Assembly: GCF_050563545.1 (NCBI RefSeq)
Contig: NZ_JBNXUM010000002.1
Span: 289,662-353,661, forward strand
Length of the DNA: 64,000 nt
Direction of reading: 5' to 3'
DNA from: Falsiroseomonas sp050563545
GTDB lineage: Bacteria > Pseudomonadota > Alphaproteobacteria > Acetobacterales > Acetobacteraceae
Part shown: piece after piece, positions 16,031 through 24,340 of the stretch
Position numbering within the stretch: the stretch's first letter is position 1
Layout: each line of letters begins with the position of its first letter
Notes under the pieces: model-generated
Databases searched by the model: none
What the model was told of the DNA's origin: nothing
What the model saw: only the letters and a program-made list of their open reading frames with translations
Position numbers and translations under genes: made by a program

Positions 16031-16675
16031 TCAGCGCGCGTCTTCCGGCAGCCGGACCCTCGGCTTCAGGCGCCCGCGGAACGCCTCGGTGACGCCCGGC
16101 GTGCCGGACGCGATCATCGCCGCGACCACCGTCGCGTAATCCTCCCGCGACAGCGCCGCGCCCTCGCGGTGCCAGAGGTAGTGCCAGTTCAGCATGGCGA
16201 AGAAGCTCATCGTCAGCGGCTTCAGCAGCGCCTCGGGCGTGCCGGGATGCAGCTCCGCGATGATGCCGGCCGCGGCCTGCACCATCTCGCGCTCCATCGC
16301 CTTCAGCGTGGCCTGGCGCTCGGGCGACAGCAGCGACAGGCAGGCGATCTGCACGCGGTGCACGGCGTCCGCGTCCTGGTAGGCCTCCAGCAGCATGCGC
16401 GCGAAGGATTCCAGCTGCTCGCGCGGCGCCATGTCGAGGTTCGGCGCGATGCGCGCGATGTCCACCAGCCGCCGGAGGTGATGCTCCAGCACCTCGAACA
16501 GCATGGCTTCCTTGTCGGGCCAGTAGTGATAGGCCAGCGTCTTCGACACGCCGGCCGCCTTGGCGATCATCGCCTGGCTCGCGCGGTCATAGCCGTGCTT
16601 CGCAAATTGCTCGGCCGCGTGCATCAGGATGGTGAACCGCCTCTGGTCGTGGTCGGCGGCGCGGGTCCGGGCCAT
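16031..16675 (-). CDS. TetR-family regulator, candidate regulator of the adjacent phenylacetate genes
   Basis: 214 residues. The N-terminal helix-turn-helix is intact (FTILMHAAEQFAKHGYDRAS ... IAKAAGVSKTLAYHYWPDKEAM), and the C-terminal ligand domain is of the TetR_C type. ATG 16675 follows TGGAG at 9 nt. It reads in the same direction as paaG-paaI-paaK but is separated from paaK by a very strong inverted repeat, so it probably has its own promoter. Several bacterial paa clusters are controlled by a TetR-type PaaR, and a TetR-like palindrome stands in the paaG/paaN divergent promoter region (19409-19430). The regulatory link is inference. Confidence 0.8.
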   Translation of the reverse strand: MARTRAADHDQRRFTILMHAAEQFAKHGYDRASQAMIAKAAGVSKTLAYHYWPDKEAMLFEVLEHHLRRLVDIARIAPNLDMAPREQLESFARMLLEAYQDADAVHRVQIACLSLLSPERQATLKAMEREMVQAAAGIIAELHPGTPEALLKPLTMSFFAMLNWHYLWHREGAALSREDYATVVAAMIASGTPGVTEAFRGRLKPRVRLPEDAR

Positions 16676-16737
16676 CAGCGAAGCTCCAGGCGGCCCGAGC
16701 AGCGGGCCGAGCGCGCGAATGCGCGCCGCGGCAAGTG

Positions 16738-16824
16738 CGTCACGCCGGAGGCGTGCCTTCGGCACGACGAAGCCAAGCCGCCGGAGGCCGCGCGTCGTGC
16801 GAAGAGCACGCCCCCGGCGTGACG
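16738..16824. terminator. Long inverted repeat (32-bp arms) downstream of paaK
   Basis: Bases 16738-16769 and 16793-16824 are near-perfect reverse complements, with only a few mismatches near the middle of the arms, separated by 23 bp. Both arms begin or end with CGTCACGCCGG / CCGGCGTGACG. The structure starts 17 bp past the paaK stop and ends 62 bp before the TetR start, so it would end or stabilise the paa transcript and isolate the TetR gene. It could also form a cruciform. Confidence 0.75.
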
Positions 16825-16840
16825 CGTCTGAGGGCTCATG

Positions 16841-18154
16841 CTAAAGCTTCCTCTTGTCCACGACACGACGCGCCTTGCCGAGGCTGCGCTCGATCGCGCC
16901 GGGATCGCGCACCTCGATCGCGGCACTCACGCCGATCATCGCCTTGACGTGGTGCGAGAGCGTCCTCGCCGCCGCCGCGCGCTCGGCCTCGCTCGCGCCG
17001 GGCTCGCACTCCACGGCGATGGTCATGGCATCCATCGGGCCTTCGCGCGTGAGGATCAGCTGGTAGTGCGGCGCCAGGTTCGGGACGCGCAGGATCTGCT
17101 CCTCCACCTGGCTCGGGAAGACGTTGACGCCGCGCAGGATGATCATGTCGTCGCTGCGGCCGGTGATCTTCTGCATCCGCCGCATCGCCGGCCGCGCGGT
17201 GCCGGGCAGCAGCCGCGTCAGGTCCCGCGTGCGGTAGCGGATGATCGGCATCGCCTCCTTGGTCAGGCTCGTGAAGACCAGCTCGCCGGGCTCGCCTTCC
17301 GGCACGGGCTCGCCGGTCGCGGGGTCGATGACCTCGGGGTAGAAATGGTCCTCCCAGATATGCGGGCCGTCCTTGGTCTCGACGCACTCATTGGCGACGC
17401 CGGGGCCGATCACCTCGGACAGGCCGTAGATGTCGACGGCGTGGATGTCGAAGGCCTCCTCGATCTGCGCGCGCATCGCCTCGGTCCAGGGCTCGGCGCC
17501 GAAGATGCCGATGCGAAGGCTGGTGGAACGCGGGTCGATGCCCTGCTTCCGGAACTCGTCGAGCAGGGCGAGCATGTAGCTCGGCGTCACCATGATGATC
17601 TCGGGCCTGAAGTCGGTGATGAGCTGGACCTGGCGTTCCGACATGCCGCCCGACATCGGGATGACGGTGCAGCCCAGCGCCTCCGCCCCGTAATGCGCGC
17701 CGAGGCCGCCGGTGAAGAGGCCGTAGCCATAGGCGACATGCACCATCATCCCGGGCCGGCCGCCGGAGGCGCGGATCGACCGCGCGACGACCGCGGCCCA
17801 GGTCTCGATGTCCTTCCTCGTGTAGCCCACGACGGTCGGCTTGCCCGTGGTGCCCGACGACGCATGGATGCGGGCCACCTTCTCGCGCGGCACGGCGAAC
17901 ATGCCGAAGGGATAGTTGTCGCGAAGATCCGCCTTGGTCGTGAAGGGGAACTTCGCGAGGTCCGGCAGGTCGCGGAAATCGAGCGGCGTGAGGCCGGCGG
18001 CGTCGAAGGCGCGGCGGTAATGCGGGACCTTGGCATAGGCATGCGCCAGCGTCTCGGCCAGCCGCTCGCGCTGCAGCGCCCGCAGCTGCGGCAGGGACAG
18101 GCGCTCGGCGTCGTCGAGCAGATCGGCCGGCGGCGGGTCGCCGAGGCGGGTCAT
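16841..18154 (-). CDS. paaK: Phenylacetate-CoA ligase
   Basis: 437 residues, the family's normal length. It activates phenylacetate with ATP and CoA as the first step of the aerobic paa pathway. The AMP-binding motif SSGTTGKPTVVGYTRKD is intact. Further PaaK features are FPFTTKADLRDNYPFGMFAVPREKVARIH, YGLSEVIGPGV, RTRDLTRLLPG and the C-terminal GRSDDMIILRGVNVFPSQVEE with the acyl-binding domain after it. The start ATG 18154 overlaps the paaI stop (ATGA), so it is translated after paaI. It is the last gene of paaG-paaI-paaK. Confidence 0.95.
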   Translation of the reverse strand: MTRLGDPPPADLLDDAERLSLPQLRALQRERLAETLAHAYAKVPHYRRAFDAAGLTPLDFRDLPDLAKFPFTTKADLRDNYPFGMFAVPREKVARIHASSGTTGKPTVVGYTRKDIETWAAVVARSIRASGGRPGMMVHVAYGYGLFTGGLGAHYGAEALGCTVIPMSGGMSERQVQLITDFRPEIIMVTPSYMLALLDEFRKQGIDPRSTSLRIGIFGAEPWTEAMRAQIEEAFDIHAVDIYGLSEVIGPGVANECVETKDGPHIWEDHFYPEVIDPATGEPVPEGEPGELVFTSLTKEAMPIIRYRTRDLTRLLPGTARPAMRRMQKITGRSDDMIILRGVNVFPSQVEEQILRVPNLAPHYQLILTREGPMDAMTIAVECEPGASEAERAAAARTLSHHVKAMIGVSAAIEVRDPGAIERSLGKARRVVDKRKL

Positions 18155-18582
18155 GGCGTGACCTCCACGAGATGGCCTTCGATGGTCCGCGACAGGCCGC
18201 GGAACACGGCGACGACGCGGCCTTCCTGGTCGAGGACGGTGACGTCGGTGATGCCGCTGCGGCCGGCGGATTGCGTCTGCACCGCGCGCGCGGTCAGCCT
18301 GTCGTGCAGCCGCGCGGGACGGAGATAGGTGATCGTGTTGGACTGCGCGACGGCGCGCCGGTTGAAGCTGTTGCAGGCGAAGGCGAAGGCGGAGTCCGCG
18401 AGGGCGAAGATGAAGCCGCCATGCGCGATGCCATGCCCGTTCACCATGCGCTGCTCGATTGTCATGGTCAGCTCGGCCTCGCCCGGCGCGACGCGCGCGA
18501 TCCTCATGCCGAGCCCGGCGGAGGCGTGGTCGTCGGCCCACATCGCCTCCGCGCAGGCCTCGGCCAGGGCTTGCGGTGTCAT
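18151..18582 (-). CDS. paaI: Hydroxyphenylacetyl-CoA thioesterase PaaI
   Basis: 143 residues with a hotdog fold. HGIAHGGFIFALADSAFAFACNS is the PaaI/4HBT signature with the catalytic Asp. The enzyme hydrolyses stalled ring-hydroxylated phenylacetyl-CoA intermediates and so rescues CoA during phenylacetate catabolism. Its start overlaps the paaG stop and its stop overlaps the paaK start, each by 4 bp. Confidence 0.93.
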   Translation of the reverse strand: MTPQALAEACAEAMWADDHASAGLGMRIARVAPGEAELTMTIEQRMVNGHGIAHGGFIFALADSAFAFACNSFNRRAVAQSNTITYLRPARLHDRLTARAVQTQSAGRSGITDVTVLDQEGRVVAVFRGLSRTIEGHLVEVTP

Positions 18583-19370
18583 TCCGGCGCGCCCTCGAAG
18601 CGCGGCGCGCGCTTCTGCGCGAAGGCGTTCACGCCCTCGGCGTAGTCATGGCTGCGGCCGAGCTGGAGCTGCACCTTCGCCTCGAGATCGAGCTGCGCGT
18701 CGAGCGAATTGCCCTCCGACGCATCGAGGATCCGCTTCGTCTCCGCCAACGCCTTCGCCGGCAGCCGCGCGAGGCGCGCGCACAGCGCCTCCGCCTCCTC
18801 CATCAGCTTGTCCTCGGGCACCGCGCGCCACACCGCCCCCATCGCCGCGGCTTCGCTGCCGGTGATGGTATCCCCGAGCATCGCCAAGGCTCGCGCCCGC
18901 GCCGGCCCCACCAGCCGCGGCAGCGTCCAGGTCGCCCCGGAATCCGGCACCAAGCCGATCTTGATGAACGCCTGCGAGAACTTCGCGGTCTCTGCCGCCA
19001 GGGTGATGTCGCACGCGAACGCCACCGACGCGCCCGCGCCCGCGGCCACGCCATGTACCGCGCAAACCACCGGCTTCGGCAGCGCTCGGATCGCGCGGAT
19101 CAACCTGTTCCACCCGCGCTCGATCACGCCCGCCAGGTCCGCCTCCGGCCCCGTCAGCCCCGGCTCCGCCAGGTCCTGCCCCGCGCAGAACCCCCGCCCC
19201 GCGCCGGTCAGCAGCACCGCGCGGCAGGCCGGATCGAAGGCCGCTTCCTCCAGCGCCTTGAACAGCGCCTGGTGCAGGCCGGCATCGAAGGCGTTCAGCT
19301 TCTGCGGCCGGTTCAGCGTCAGCTTCCGGTAGCCTGGCCTCGGCTCGACCAGCAGCGGCGATTCGGACAT
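18579..19370 (-). CDS. paaG: Enoyl-CoA hydratase/isomerase PaaG (1,2-epoxyphenylacetyl-CoA isomerase)
   Basis: 263 residues of the crotonase fold. The oxyanion-hole motifs AFDAGLHQAL ... GRGFCAGQDLAE and VAAGAGASVAFACDI are present, as is FSQAFIKIGLVPDSGATWTLPRLVG, which carries the Asp typical of PaaG. It converts the ring epoxide to oxepin-CoA. The start at ATG 19370 was chosen because GGGGAGG lies 6 nt upstream; ATG 19376 is too close to it. First gene of paaG-paaI-paaK. The ring epoxidase genes paaABCDE are not in the window. Confidence 0.9.
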   Translation of the reverse strand: MSESPLLVEPRPGYRKLTLNRPQKLNAFDAGLHQALFKALEEAAFDPACRAVLLTGAGRGFCAGQDLAEPGLTGPEADLAGVIERGWNRLIRAIRALPKPVVCAVHGVAAGAGASVAFACDITLAAETAKFSQAFIKIGLVPDSGATWTLPRLVGPARARALAMLGDTITGSEAAAMGAVWRAVPEDKLMEEAEALCARLARLPAKALAETKRILDASEGNSLDAQLDLEAKVQLQLGRSHDYAEGVNAFAQKRAPRFEGAPE

Positions 19371-19408
19371 CCGCATCCTCCCCTCGAACTGGTATACGAT
19401 TTTCGTGT

Positions 19409-19430
19409 ATTGACTGAGCGTTCAGTCAAT
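19409..19430. promoter_or_regulatory. 22-bp TetR-type palindrome in the paaG/paaN divergent region
   Basis: ATTGACTGA (19409-19417) and TCAGTCAAT (19422-19430) are exact reverse complements with a 4-bp spacer GCGT. The site sits in the roughly 108-bp gap between the divergent starts of paaG and paaN, where it could cover both promoters. The TetR gene at 16031-16675 is the natural candidate ligand. A second, imperfect repeat (ATACGA ... TCGTGTAT) lies just to its left. Confidence 0.65.
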
Positions 19431-19478
19431 CTATTCTCGCGCCCAGCACCGCGTCAACGGCGGAAGAGGGAGGAGGCG

Positions 19479-21134
19479 ATGGGCGCAGACGCTCTCTCGA
19501 CCAGGCACCAGGCAATCCTCGACCAGGCCGTCGCCGCCGCGCGCAGCCGCATCTTCTTCTCGGCCTACCCCGAGACGCCGTCCGGCAAGATCTACGGCGA
19601 GACGGCCAAGGCCGAAGGCGAGGCCGCGTTCCAGGCGCTGCTCGACAAGCCCTTCGAGCCCGGCCCCAACCAGGTCGGCGCCGAGACCTCGCCCTGGGGC
19701 CCGTCGCTCGGCATCACCTATCCCGCGCTCGACGTCGCGGCGCTCGTCGCCCGTGCCGAGGCCGCGCAGCCCGCCTGGGAAGCGACGCCCGCATCGCACC
19801 GCGCCGGCATCTGCCTCGAGATCCTGTATCGCCTCAACCGCCAGAGTTTCCTCATGGCGCAGGCCGTGATGCACACCACCGGCCAGGGCTGGGCCATGGC
19901 CTTCCAGGCCGGCGGCCCGCATGCGCAGGACCGCGGGCTCGAAGCCGTCGCCTACGCCATGGAGGAACTGTCGAAGATCCCCGGCGAGGTCACCTGGTCC
20001 AAGCCGATGGGCAAGGAGACGCTGACAATCCGCAAGACCTTCCGGGCTGTCCCCCGCGGCATCGGTCTGGTCGTGGGTTGCGCGACATTCCCGACCTGGA
20101 ACGGCTATCCCGGGATCTTCGCGAGCCTCGCCACCGGCAACGCGGTGATCGTGAAGCCGCATCCCGCGGCGATCCTGCCGCTTGCGATCACCGTCCGCAT
20201 CGCGCGCGAGGTGCTGACGGAAGCAGGGCTTCCTGCCGACATCGTCCAGCTCGCCCCCGACACGGCGCAGCAGCCGCTCGCGGCCGAGCTCGCGGCGCAT
20301 CCCGCCATCGGCATCGTGGACTTCACGGGCGGCCCCGCCTTCGGGAACTGGCTCCGCGAGCACATTGGCGGCCGCAAGCCGCTGCACACGGAGGAAGCGG
20401 GGATCAACCCCGTCGTGCTGCATTCGACCGACGACTTCGCCGGGCTCTGCCGCAACCTCGCCTTCTCGCTCGCCCTCTACAGCGGACAAATGTGCACAGC
20501 GCCACAGAACATCTTCGTGCCGAGGGCCGGCATCGCGACCAACGAGGGCCACAAATCCTACGAGCAGGTCGGCGCCGGGCTCGCCGCAGCGCTCGACGCG
20601 CTGCTGGCGGATCCCGCGCGCGCCGTCGGCATCGCCGGCGCCATCCAGAACCCCGCCACGCTCGAGCGCATCGCGGCCGCGCGGCGGCTCGGCGAGGTCA
20701 TCCGGGACTCCGCGCCGATCCCCGGCCAGGACGCGGCGCGTACCGCGACGCCGCTGCTGGTGGCGACCGACAGCGATGCCGGCGCAGCCTGGGGCGAGGA
20801 GCGCTTCGGCCCCATCGCCTTCCTCATCGCCTGCCCCGACGCGGAGCAGGCGCTGAGCATGGCCGCGAGCTCCACCCGCGCCCGTGGTGCCATCACCGCG
20901 CTGGTCCACAGCACCGACGACGCGTTCCTGGCGACGGCCGAGCACGAATTCGCCCGCGCCGGCGTGGCGCTGAGCGAGAACCTGACCGGCGGGCTCTTCG
21001 TCAACCAGTCCGCCGCCTTCAGCGACTACCACGTCTCCGGCGCCAACCCTTCGGGCACGTCCTGCCTGACGGATGCCGCCTATGTCGCCAACCGCTTCGT
21101 CATTGCCATGGCGCGCCGGCCCGTCGCGGCCTAG
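19479..21134 (+). CDS. paaN: Phenylacetic acid degradation protein PaaN (aldehyde-dehydrogenase-like)
   Basis: 551 residues, matching the PaaN branch of the ALDH superfamily, which is not fused to a hydratase domain. PaaN-type enzymes are linked to ring opening and oxidation of oxepin-CoA/semialdehyde intermediates. ALDH features include GLVVGCATFPTWNGYPGIF, the cofactor-binding KPHPAAILP and the catalytic Cys in SLALYSGQMCTAPQN. The run ERFGPIAFLI and a C-terminal VSGANPSGTSCLTDAAYVANRF are also present. ATG 19479 follows AGGAGG closely. It is divergent from paaG, and the transport genes follow 36 bp downstream in the same direction. Confidence 0.88.
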   Translation: MGADALSTRHQAILDQAVAAARSRIFFSAYPETPSGKIYGETAKAEGEAAFQALLDKPFEPGPNQVGAETSPWGPSLGITYPALDVAALVARAEAAQPAWEATPASHRAGICLEILYRLNRQSFLMAQAVMHTTGQGWAMAFQAGGPHAQDRGLEAVAYAMEELSKIPGEVTWSKPMGKETLTIRKTFRAVPRGIGLVVGCATFPTWNGYPGIFASLATGNAVIVKPHPAAILPLAITVRIAREVLTEAGLPADIVQLAPDTAQQPLAAELAAHPAIGIVDFTGGPAFGNWLREHIGGRKPLHTEEAGINPVVLHSTDDFAGLCRNLAFSLALYSGQMCTAPQNIFVPRAGIATNEGHKSYEQVGAGLAAALDALLADPARAVGIAGAIQNPATLERIAAARRLGEVIRDSAPIPGQDAARTATPLLVATDSDAGAAWGEERFGPIAFLIACPDAEQALSMAASSTRARGAITALVHSTDDAFLATAEHEFARAGVALSENLTGGLFVNQSAAFSDYHVSGANPSGTSCLTDAAYVANRFVIAMARRPVAA

Positions 21135-21170
21135 CCTGACCGCAACGAACACACAGGGAGGACTAGACGA

Positions 21171-22337
21171 ATGAGTCTCGGTTCGATGCTCCGGCGCGGC
21201 GTGCTCGCGCTCGGCGCCGCGGCGGCGTTGGCACTGCCGGCCTTTGCGCAGCAGGGCCAGCCGATCCGCATCGGCGCCGTGCTGTCGGTGACGGGCCCCG
21301 CAAGCTTCCTCGGCGACCCCGAAGACAAGACGCTCCGGCTCTATGTCAATCGCATCAACGCCGCCGGCGGCGTGAACGGGCGGCCGATCCAGCTCATCGT
21401 CTATGACGACGGCGGCGACGCCAACCGTGCCCGCACCTTCGCGACCCGCCTGGTGGAGGACGACCGCGTTGTCGCCATGGTCGGCGGCACGACGACCGGC
21501 ACGACGATGGCGATGCGCCCGGTCTTTGAGGAAGCGCGTATCCCCTTCATCAGCCTCGCGGGCGGCATCGAGATCGTGGACCCCGTCTCGCCCTACACCT
21601 TCAAGACGCCGCACACCGACCGCATGGCCTGCGAGAAGATCTTCGCCGACCTGCGCGCGCGCGGCCTGACGCGCGTGGCGCTGATCTCCGGTACCGACGG
21701 CTTCGGCCAGTCCATGCGCACGCAGTGCCAGCGCGTCGCGCAGGCCGCTGGGATCACGCTGGTGGCGGACGAGCAGTATGGCCCGCGTGATTCCGACATG
21801 ACCCCGCAGCTCACGCGCATCCGCAACACCCAGGGCGTCGAGGCCGTGGTGAATCCCGGCTTCGGCCAGGGCCCGGCGATCGTGACGCGCAACTACGCGC
21901 AGCTCGGCATCCGGCTGCCACTCTATCAGTCGCATGGGGTTGCCAGCGCGGAGTTCATCAACCTCGCGACCCCCGCGGCCGCAGAGGGCGTGCGGCTTCC
22001 CGCCGCCGCGCTGCTGGTCGCCGAGCAGCTCCCGCAGAACGACCCGCAGCGCCAGGTGCTGGTGGACTACAAGACGGCGTTCGAGCGCGAGACGGGGCAG
22101 CCCGTCAGCACCTTTGGCGGGCATGCCTATGACGGGCTGATGATCCTGGTGGACGCAATCAAGCGCGCCAACGGCACGGACGGCACGCGGCTGCGCGATG
22201 CGATCCGGCAGACCCGCGGCTTCGTCGGCACCGGGGGCGTCGTGAACATGAGCGCGACCGACCACATGGGTCTCGATCTCAGTGCGTTCCGGATGGTGGA
22301 GATCCGGAACGGGCAGTTCGTGCTGATCGGGAATTGA
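21171..22337 (+). CDS. Branched-chain-amino-acid-type ABC transporter substrate-binding protein
   Basis: 388 residues. A Sec signal peptide (residues 1-26, ending PAFAQ) is followed by a type I periplasmic-binding-protein fold (Peripla_BP_6): IRIGAVLSVTGPASFLGDPEDKT, GGVNGRPIQLIVYDDGGD, MVGGTTTGTTMAMRP and GGHAYDGLMILVDAIKRA. Members of this family outside the Enterobacteria often bind aromatic acids. Position directly after paaN suggests an aromatic acid such as phenylacetate, which is inference. First gene of a five-gene transport unit; a palindromic repeat separates it from the permease genes. Confidence 0.9.
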   Translation: MSLGSMLRRGVLALGAAAALALPAFAQQGQPIRIGAVLSVTGPASFLGDPEDKTLRLYVNRINAAGGVNGRPIQLIVYDDGGDANRARTFATRLVEDDRVVAMVGGTTTGTTMAMRPVFEEARIPFISLAGGIEIVDPVSPYTFKTPHTDRMACEKIFADLRARGLTRVALISGTDGFGQSMRTQCQRVAQAAGITLVADEQYGPRDSDMTPQLTRIRNTQGVEAVVNPGFGQGPAIVTRNYAQLGIRLPLYQSHGVASAEFINLATPAAAEGVRLPAAALLVAEQLPQNDPQRQVLVDYKTAFERETGQPVSTFGGHAYDGLMILVDAIKRANGTDGTRLRDAIRQTRGFVGTGGVVNMSATDHMGLDLSAFRMVEIRNGQFVLIGN

Positions 22338-22364
22338 ACAGGACTTCCCTCTCCCGCTGAAGCG

Positions 22365-22470
22365 CCTCCCTCCCCCGCAAGCGGGGAGGGATGGGGTGGG
22401 GGTGCTTCGTTCAGGGCGCCCTTATCCTCGCACCCCCACCCTGACCCGCCCCCGCTTGCGGGGGAGAGAA
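22365..22470. repeat. Compound G+C palindromic repeat, copy A, between the binding-protein and LivH genes
   Basis: Two hairpins (CCTCCCCCGC-AA-GCGGGGAGG and CCCCCGCTTGCGGGGG) bracket a conserved centre reading GGGTGCTTCGTTCAGGGCGCC then CCTTATCCTCGCACCCCCACC. The whole is about 106 bp. Copy B at 43486-43592 is alike throughout, and a half copy is at 39698-39745. This is a REP/BIME-like element. As in malE-malF of E. coli, its position could raise the level of the binding-protein message over the permease message. Confidence 0.85.
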
Positions 22471-22530
22471 ATCGAGGAACGGGGGAGGGCAGGGCAAGCG
22501 GCGGAGGAAGAGACGCCCGGAGCCCCACGC

Positions 22531-23406
22531 ATGACCGCAGAACTCCTGCAATTCCTCGTCTCCGGCCTGACGGTCGGCGCGGTCTATGCGCTGGTCGCGC
22601 TGGGGTTCACGCTGATCTACAACGCGTCCGACGTCGTGAACTTCGCGCAGGGCGAATTCGTGATGCTCGGCGGCATGGTCACCGTCTTCGCGACCGCGGC
22701 CGGCATCCCGCTGCCGCTTGCCGCTCTGCTCGCCATCGTCGTCGCCGTCGTCGTCGGCCTGCTGCTGCATCGCTTGGCGATCGAGCCGGCGCGCGGCGCC
22801 TCGCCGGTCACGCTCATCATCATCACCATCGGCGCATCCATCTTCCTCAAGGGCGTCGCGCAGATCGTCTTCGACAAGCGCTTCCATCAGATGCCGGGCT
22901 TCAGCGGCAACGACCCGATCCTGCTCGCCGGCGCGGCGATCCTGCCGCAGAGCCTCTGGGTGCTGTCCGGCGCGGTCGTTGTCTTCGTCGGGCTCTTCGT
23001 GTTCCTGGAGAAGACGCTGCTCGGCAAGGCGGTGCTGGCGACCGCGGCGAACCGGCTGGCGGCACGGCTGGTCGGCGTGGACACCTCCTTCGTGCTCGCG
23101 CTGTCCTTCGGCCTCTCCGCCGCGATCGGCGCGCTGGCCGGCATCCTGATCACGCCGATCACGCTGACCTCCTTCGATGTCGGCACGCTGCTCGCGCTGA
23201 AGGGCTTTGCCGCCGCGATGCTGGGCGGCATGGGCAGCCCGCTGGGAGCCGTTGTCGGCGGGCTGGTGCTCGGGCTGCTCGAGAGCTTTTCCGCCGGCAC
23301 GATCTCCTCGGCCTACAAGGACGCGGTCGCCTTCGTGGTGATCCTCGCGACGCTCTTCGCCATGCCGCAGGGCCTGTTCGGCCGGCGCAGCGTGGAGCGC
23401 GTCTGA
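22531..23406 (+). CDS. livH: Branched-chain-amino-acid-type ABC permease LivH
   Basis: 291 residues with about eight hydrophobic helices. The LivH signature is present: VGAVYALVALGFTLIYNASDVVNFAQGEF, quoted as the region 14-42. The EAA-like cytoplasmic loop follows at about 225-250 (KGFAAAMLGGMGSPLGAVVGG). It forms the membrane channel together with LivM at 23408. ATG 22531 was chosen although its ribosome-binding site is weak; the REP element lies directly upstream. One base separates its stop from the livM start. Confidence 0.93.
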   Translation: MTAELLQFLVSGLTVGAVYALVALGFTLIYNASDVVNFAQGEFVMLGGMVTVFATAAGIPLPLAALLAIVVAVVVGLLLHRLAIEPARGASPVTLIIITIGASIFLKGVAQIVFDKRFHQMPGFSGNDPILLAGAAILPQSLWVLSGAVVVFVGLFVFLEKTLLGKAVLATAANRLAARLVGVDTSFVLALSFGLSAAIGALAGILITPITLTSFDVGTLLALKGFAAAMLGGMGSPLGAVVGGLVLGLLESFSAGTISSAYKDAVAFVVILATLFAMPQGLFGRRSVERV

Positions 23407-23407
23407 C

Positions 23408-24340
23408 ATGAACGCGCGCTGGGCCACCTTGCTGATCCTGATCGCGATTATCGGCACCATCCCGTGGTTCTTCCCCTCGGGCTTCTACTTCCGGGTCACC
23501 GCGCTGATCTGGGTCACCGCGCTCGCCGCCGTGGGGCTGCAGATCCTGATGGGCCAGGCGGGCCAGGTGAGCCTGGGCCACGCCGGCTTCGTCGGCATCG
23601 GCGCCTACACGATGGCGCTCGGGCCGAAGCTGCTCGGCCTGGACGTGCTGCTCTGCCTGCCGCTGGGTGGAGCCGTCGCGGCCGGCGTCGCCTATGTCGT
23701 GGGCCGGCCGATCCTGCGGCTGAAGGGCCATTACCTCGCGGTCGCGACGTTGGGCTTCGGCATGCTTGTCGGCATGGTGCTGGTGAACGAGGTCGGGCTG
23801 ACCGGCGGCCCCGACGGCATCCGCATCCCGCGCGCCGAGATCGGGGAATGGCGCATCCGCGGCGGCGAGACCTTCTACTGGATCACAGGCGGCGCGCTGA
23901 TCCTCGGCGTCTGGATCGCGCTGAACCTGCAGGACAGCCCCGCCGGCCGCGCGCTCGCCGCGCTGCACGACAGCGAGGTTGCGGCACGCACCGTCGGGAT
24001 CGACGTCGCGAAACACAAGCTGCGGGCCTTCGTGATCGCCGCGGTCTATGGCGCGGTGGCGGGCGGACTGCTCGCGCTGATGAACGGCTTCGTCACGCCC
24101 GACGCGGCGGGGTTCCTCGCCTCCATCGAGTACGTGACGATGGTGGTGATCGGCGGGCTCGCTTCCGTCCCCGGCGCGGTGGTCGGGGCGGCGCTGATCG
24201 TGCTGCTGCCGCAGACCCTGACCTTCCTGCATGAATACGAGCAGGCGGTGATCGGGCTGTTGATCATGCTCTTCATGATCTTCCTGCGCGCGGGGATCGT
24301 CCCCGGGCTCGCGGGCCTGCTGCGGCGGAAGCCCGCATGA
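23408..24340 (+). CDS. livM: Branched-chain-amino-acid-type ABC permease LivM
   Basis: 310 residues with multiple transmembrane helices. LivM hallmarks include ILMGQAGQVSLGHAGFVGIGAYT near residue 50, the long loop LTGGPDGIRIPRAEIG, and the EAA-like motif in the C-terminal third (IEYVTMVVIGGLASVPGAVVGAAL). It pairs with LivH. The stop overlaps the start of the LivG ATPase gene (ATGA at 24337). Confidence 0.93.
   Translation: MNARWATLLILIAIIGTIPWFFPSGFYFRVTALIWVTALAAVGLQILMGQAGQVSLGHAGFVGIGAYTMALGPKLLGLDVLLCLPLGGAVAAGVAYVVGRPILRLKGHYLAVATLGFGMLVGMVLVNEVGLTGGPDGIRIPRAEIGEWRIRGGETFYWITGGALILGVWIALNLQDSPAGRALAALHDSEVAARTVGIDVAKHKLRAFVIAAVYGAVAGGLLALMNGFVTPDAAGFLASIEYVTMVVIGGLASVPGAVVGAALIVLLPQTLTFLHEYEQAVIGLLIMLFMIFLRAGIVPGLAGLLRRKPA

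Noticed and set aside
22365..22470. CRISPR array or IS element for the repeated G+C palindromes at 22.4, 39.7 and 43.5 kb
   Set aside because: Copies are dispersed, without regular spacers, cas genes or a transposase frame; the pattern fits a REP/BIME-like element.
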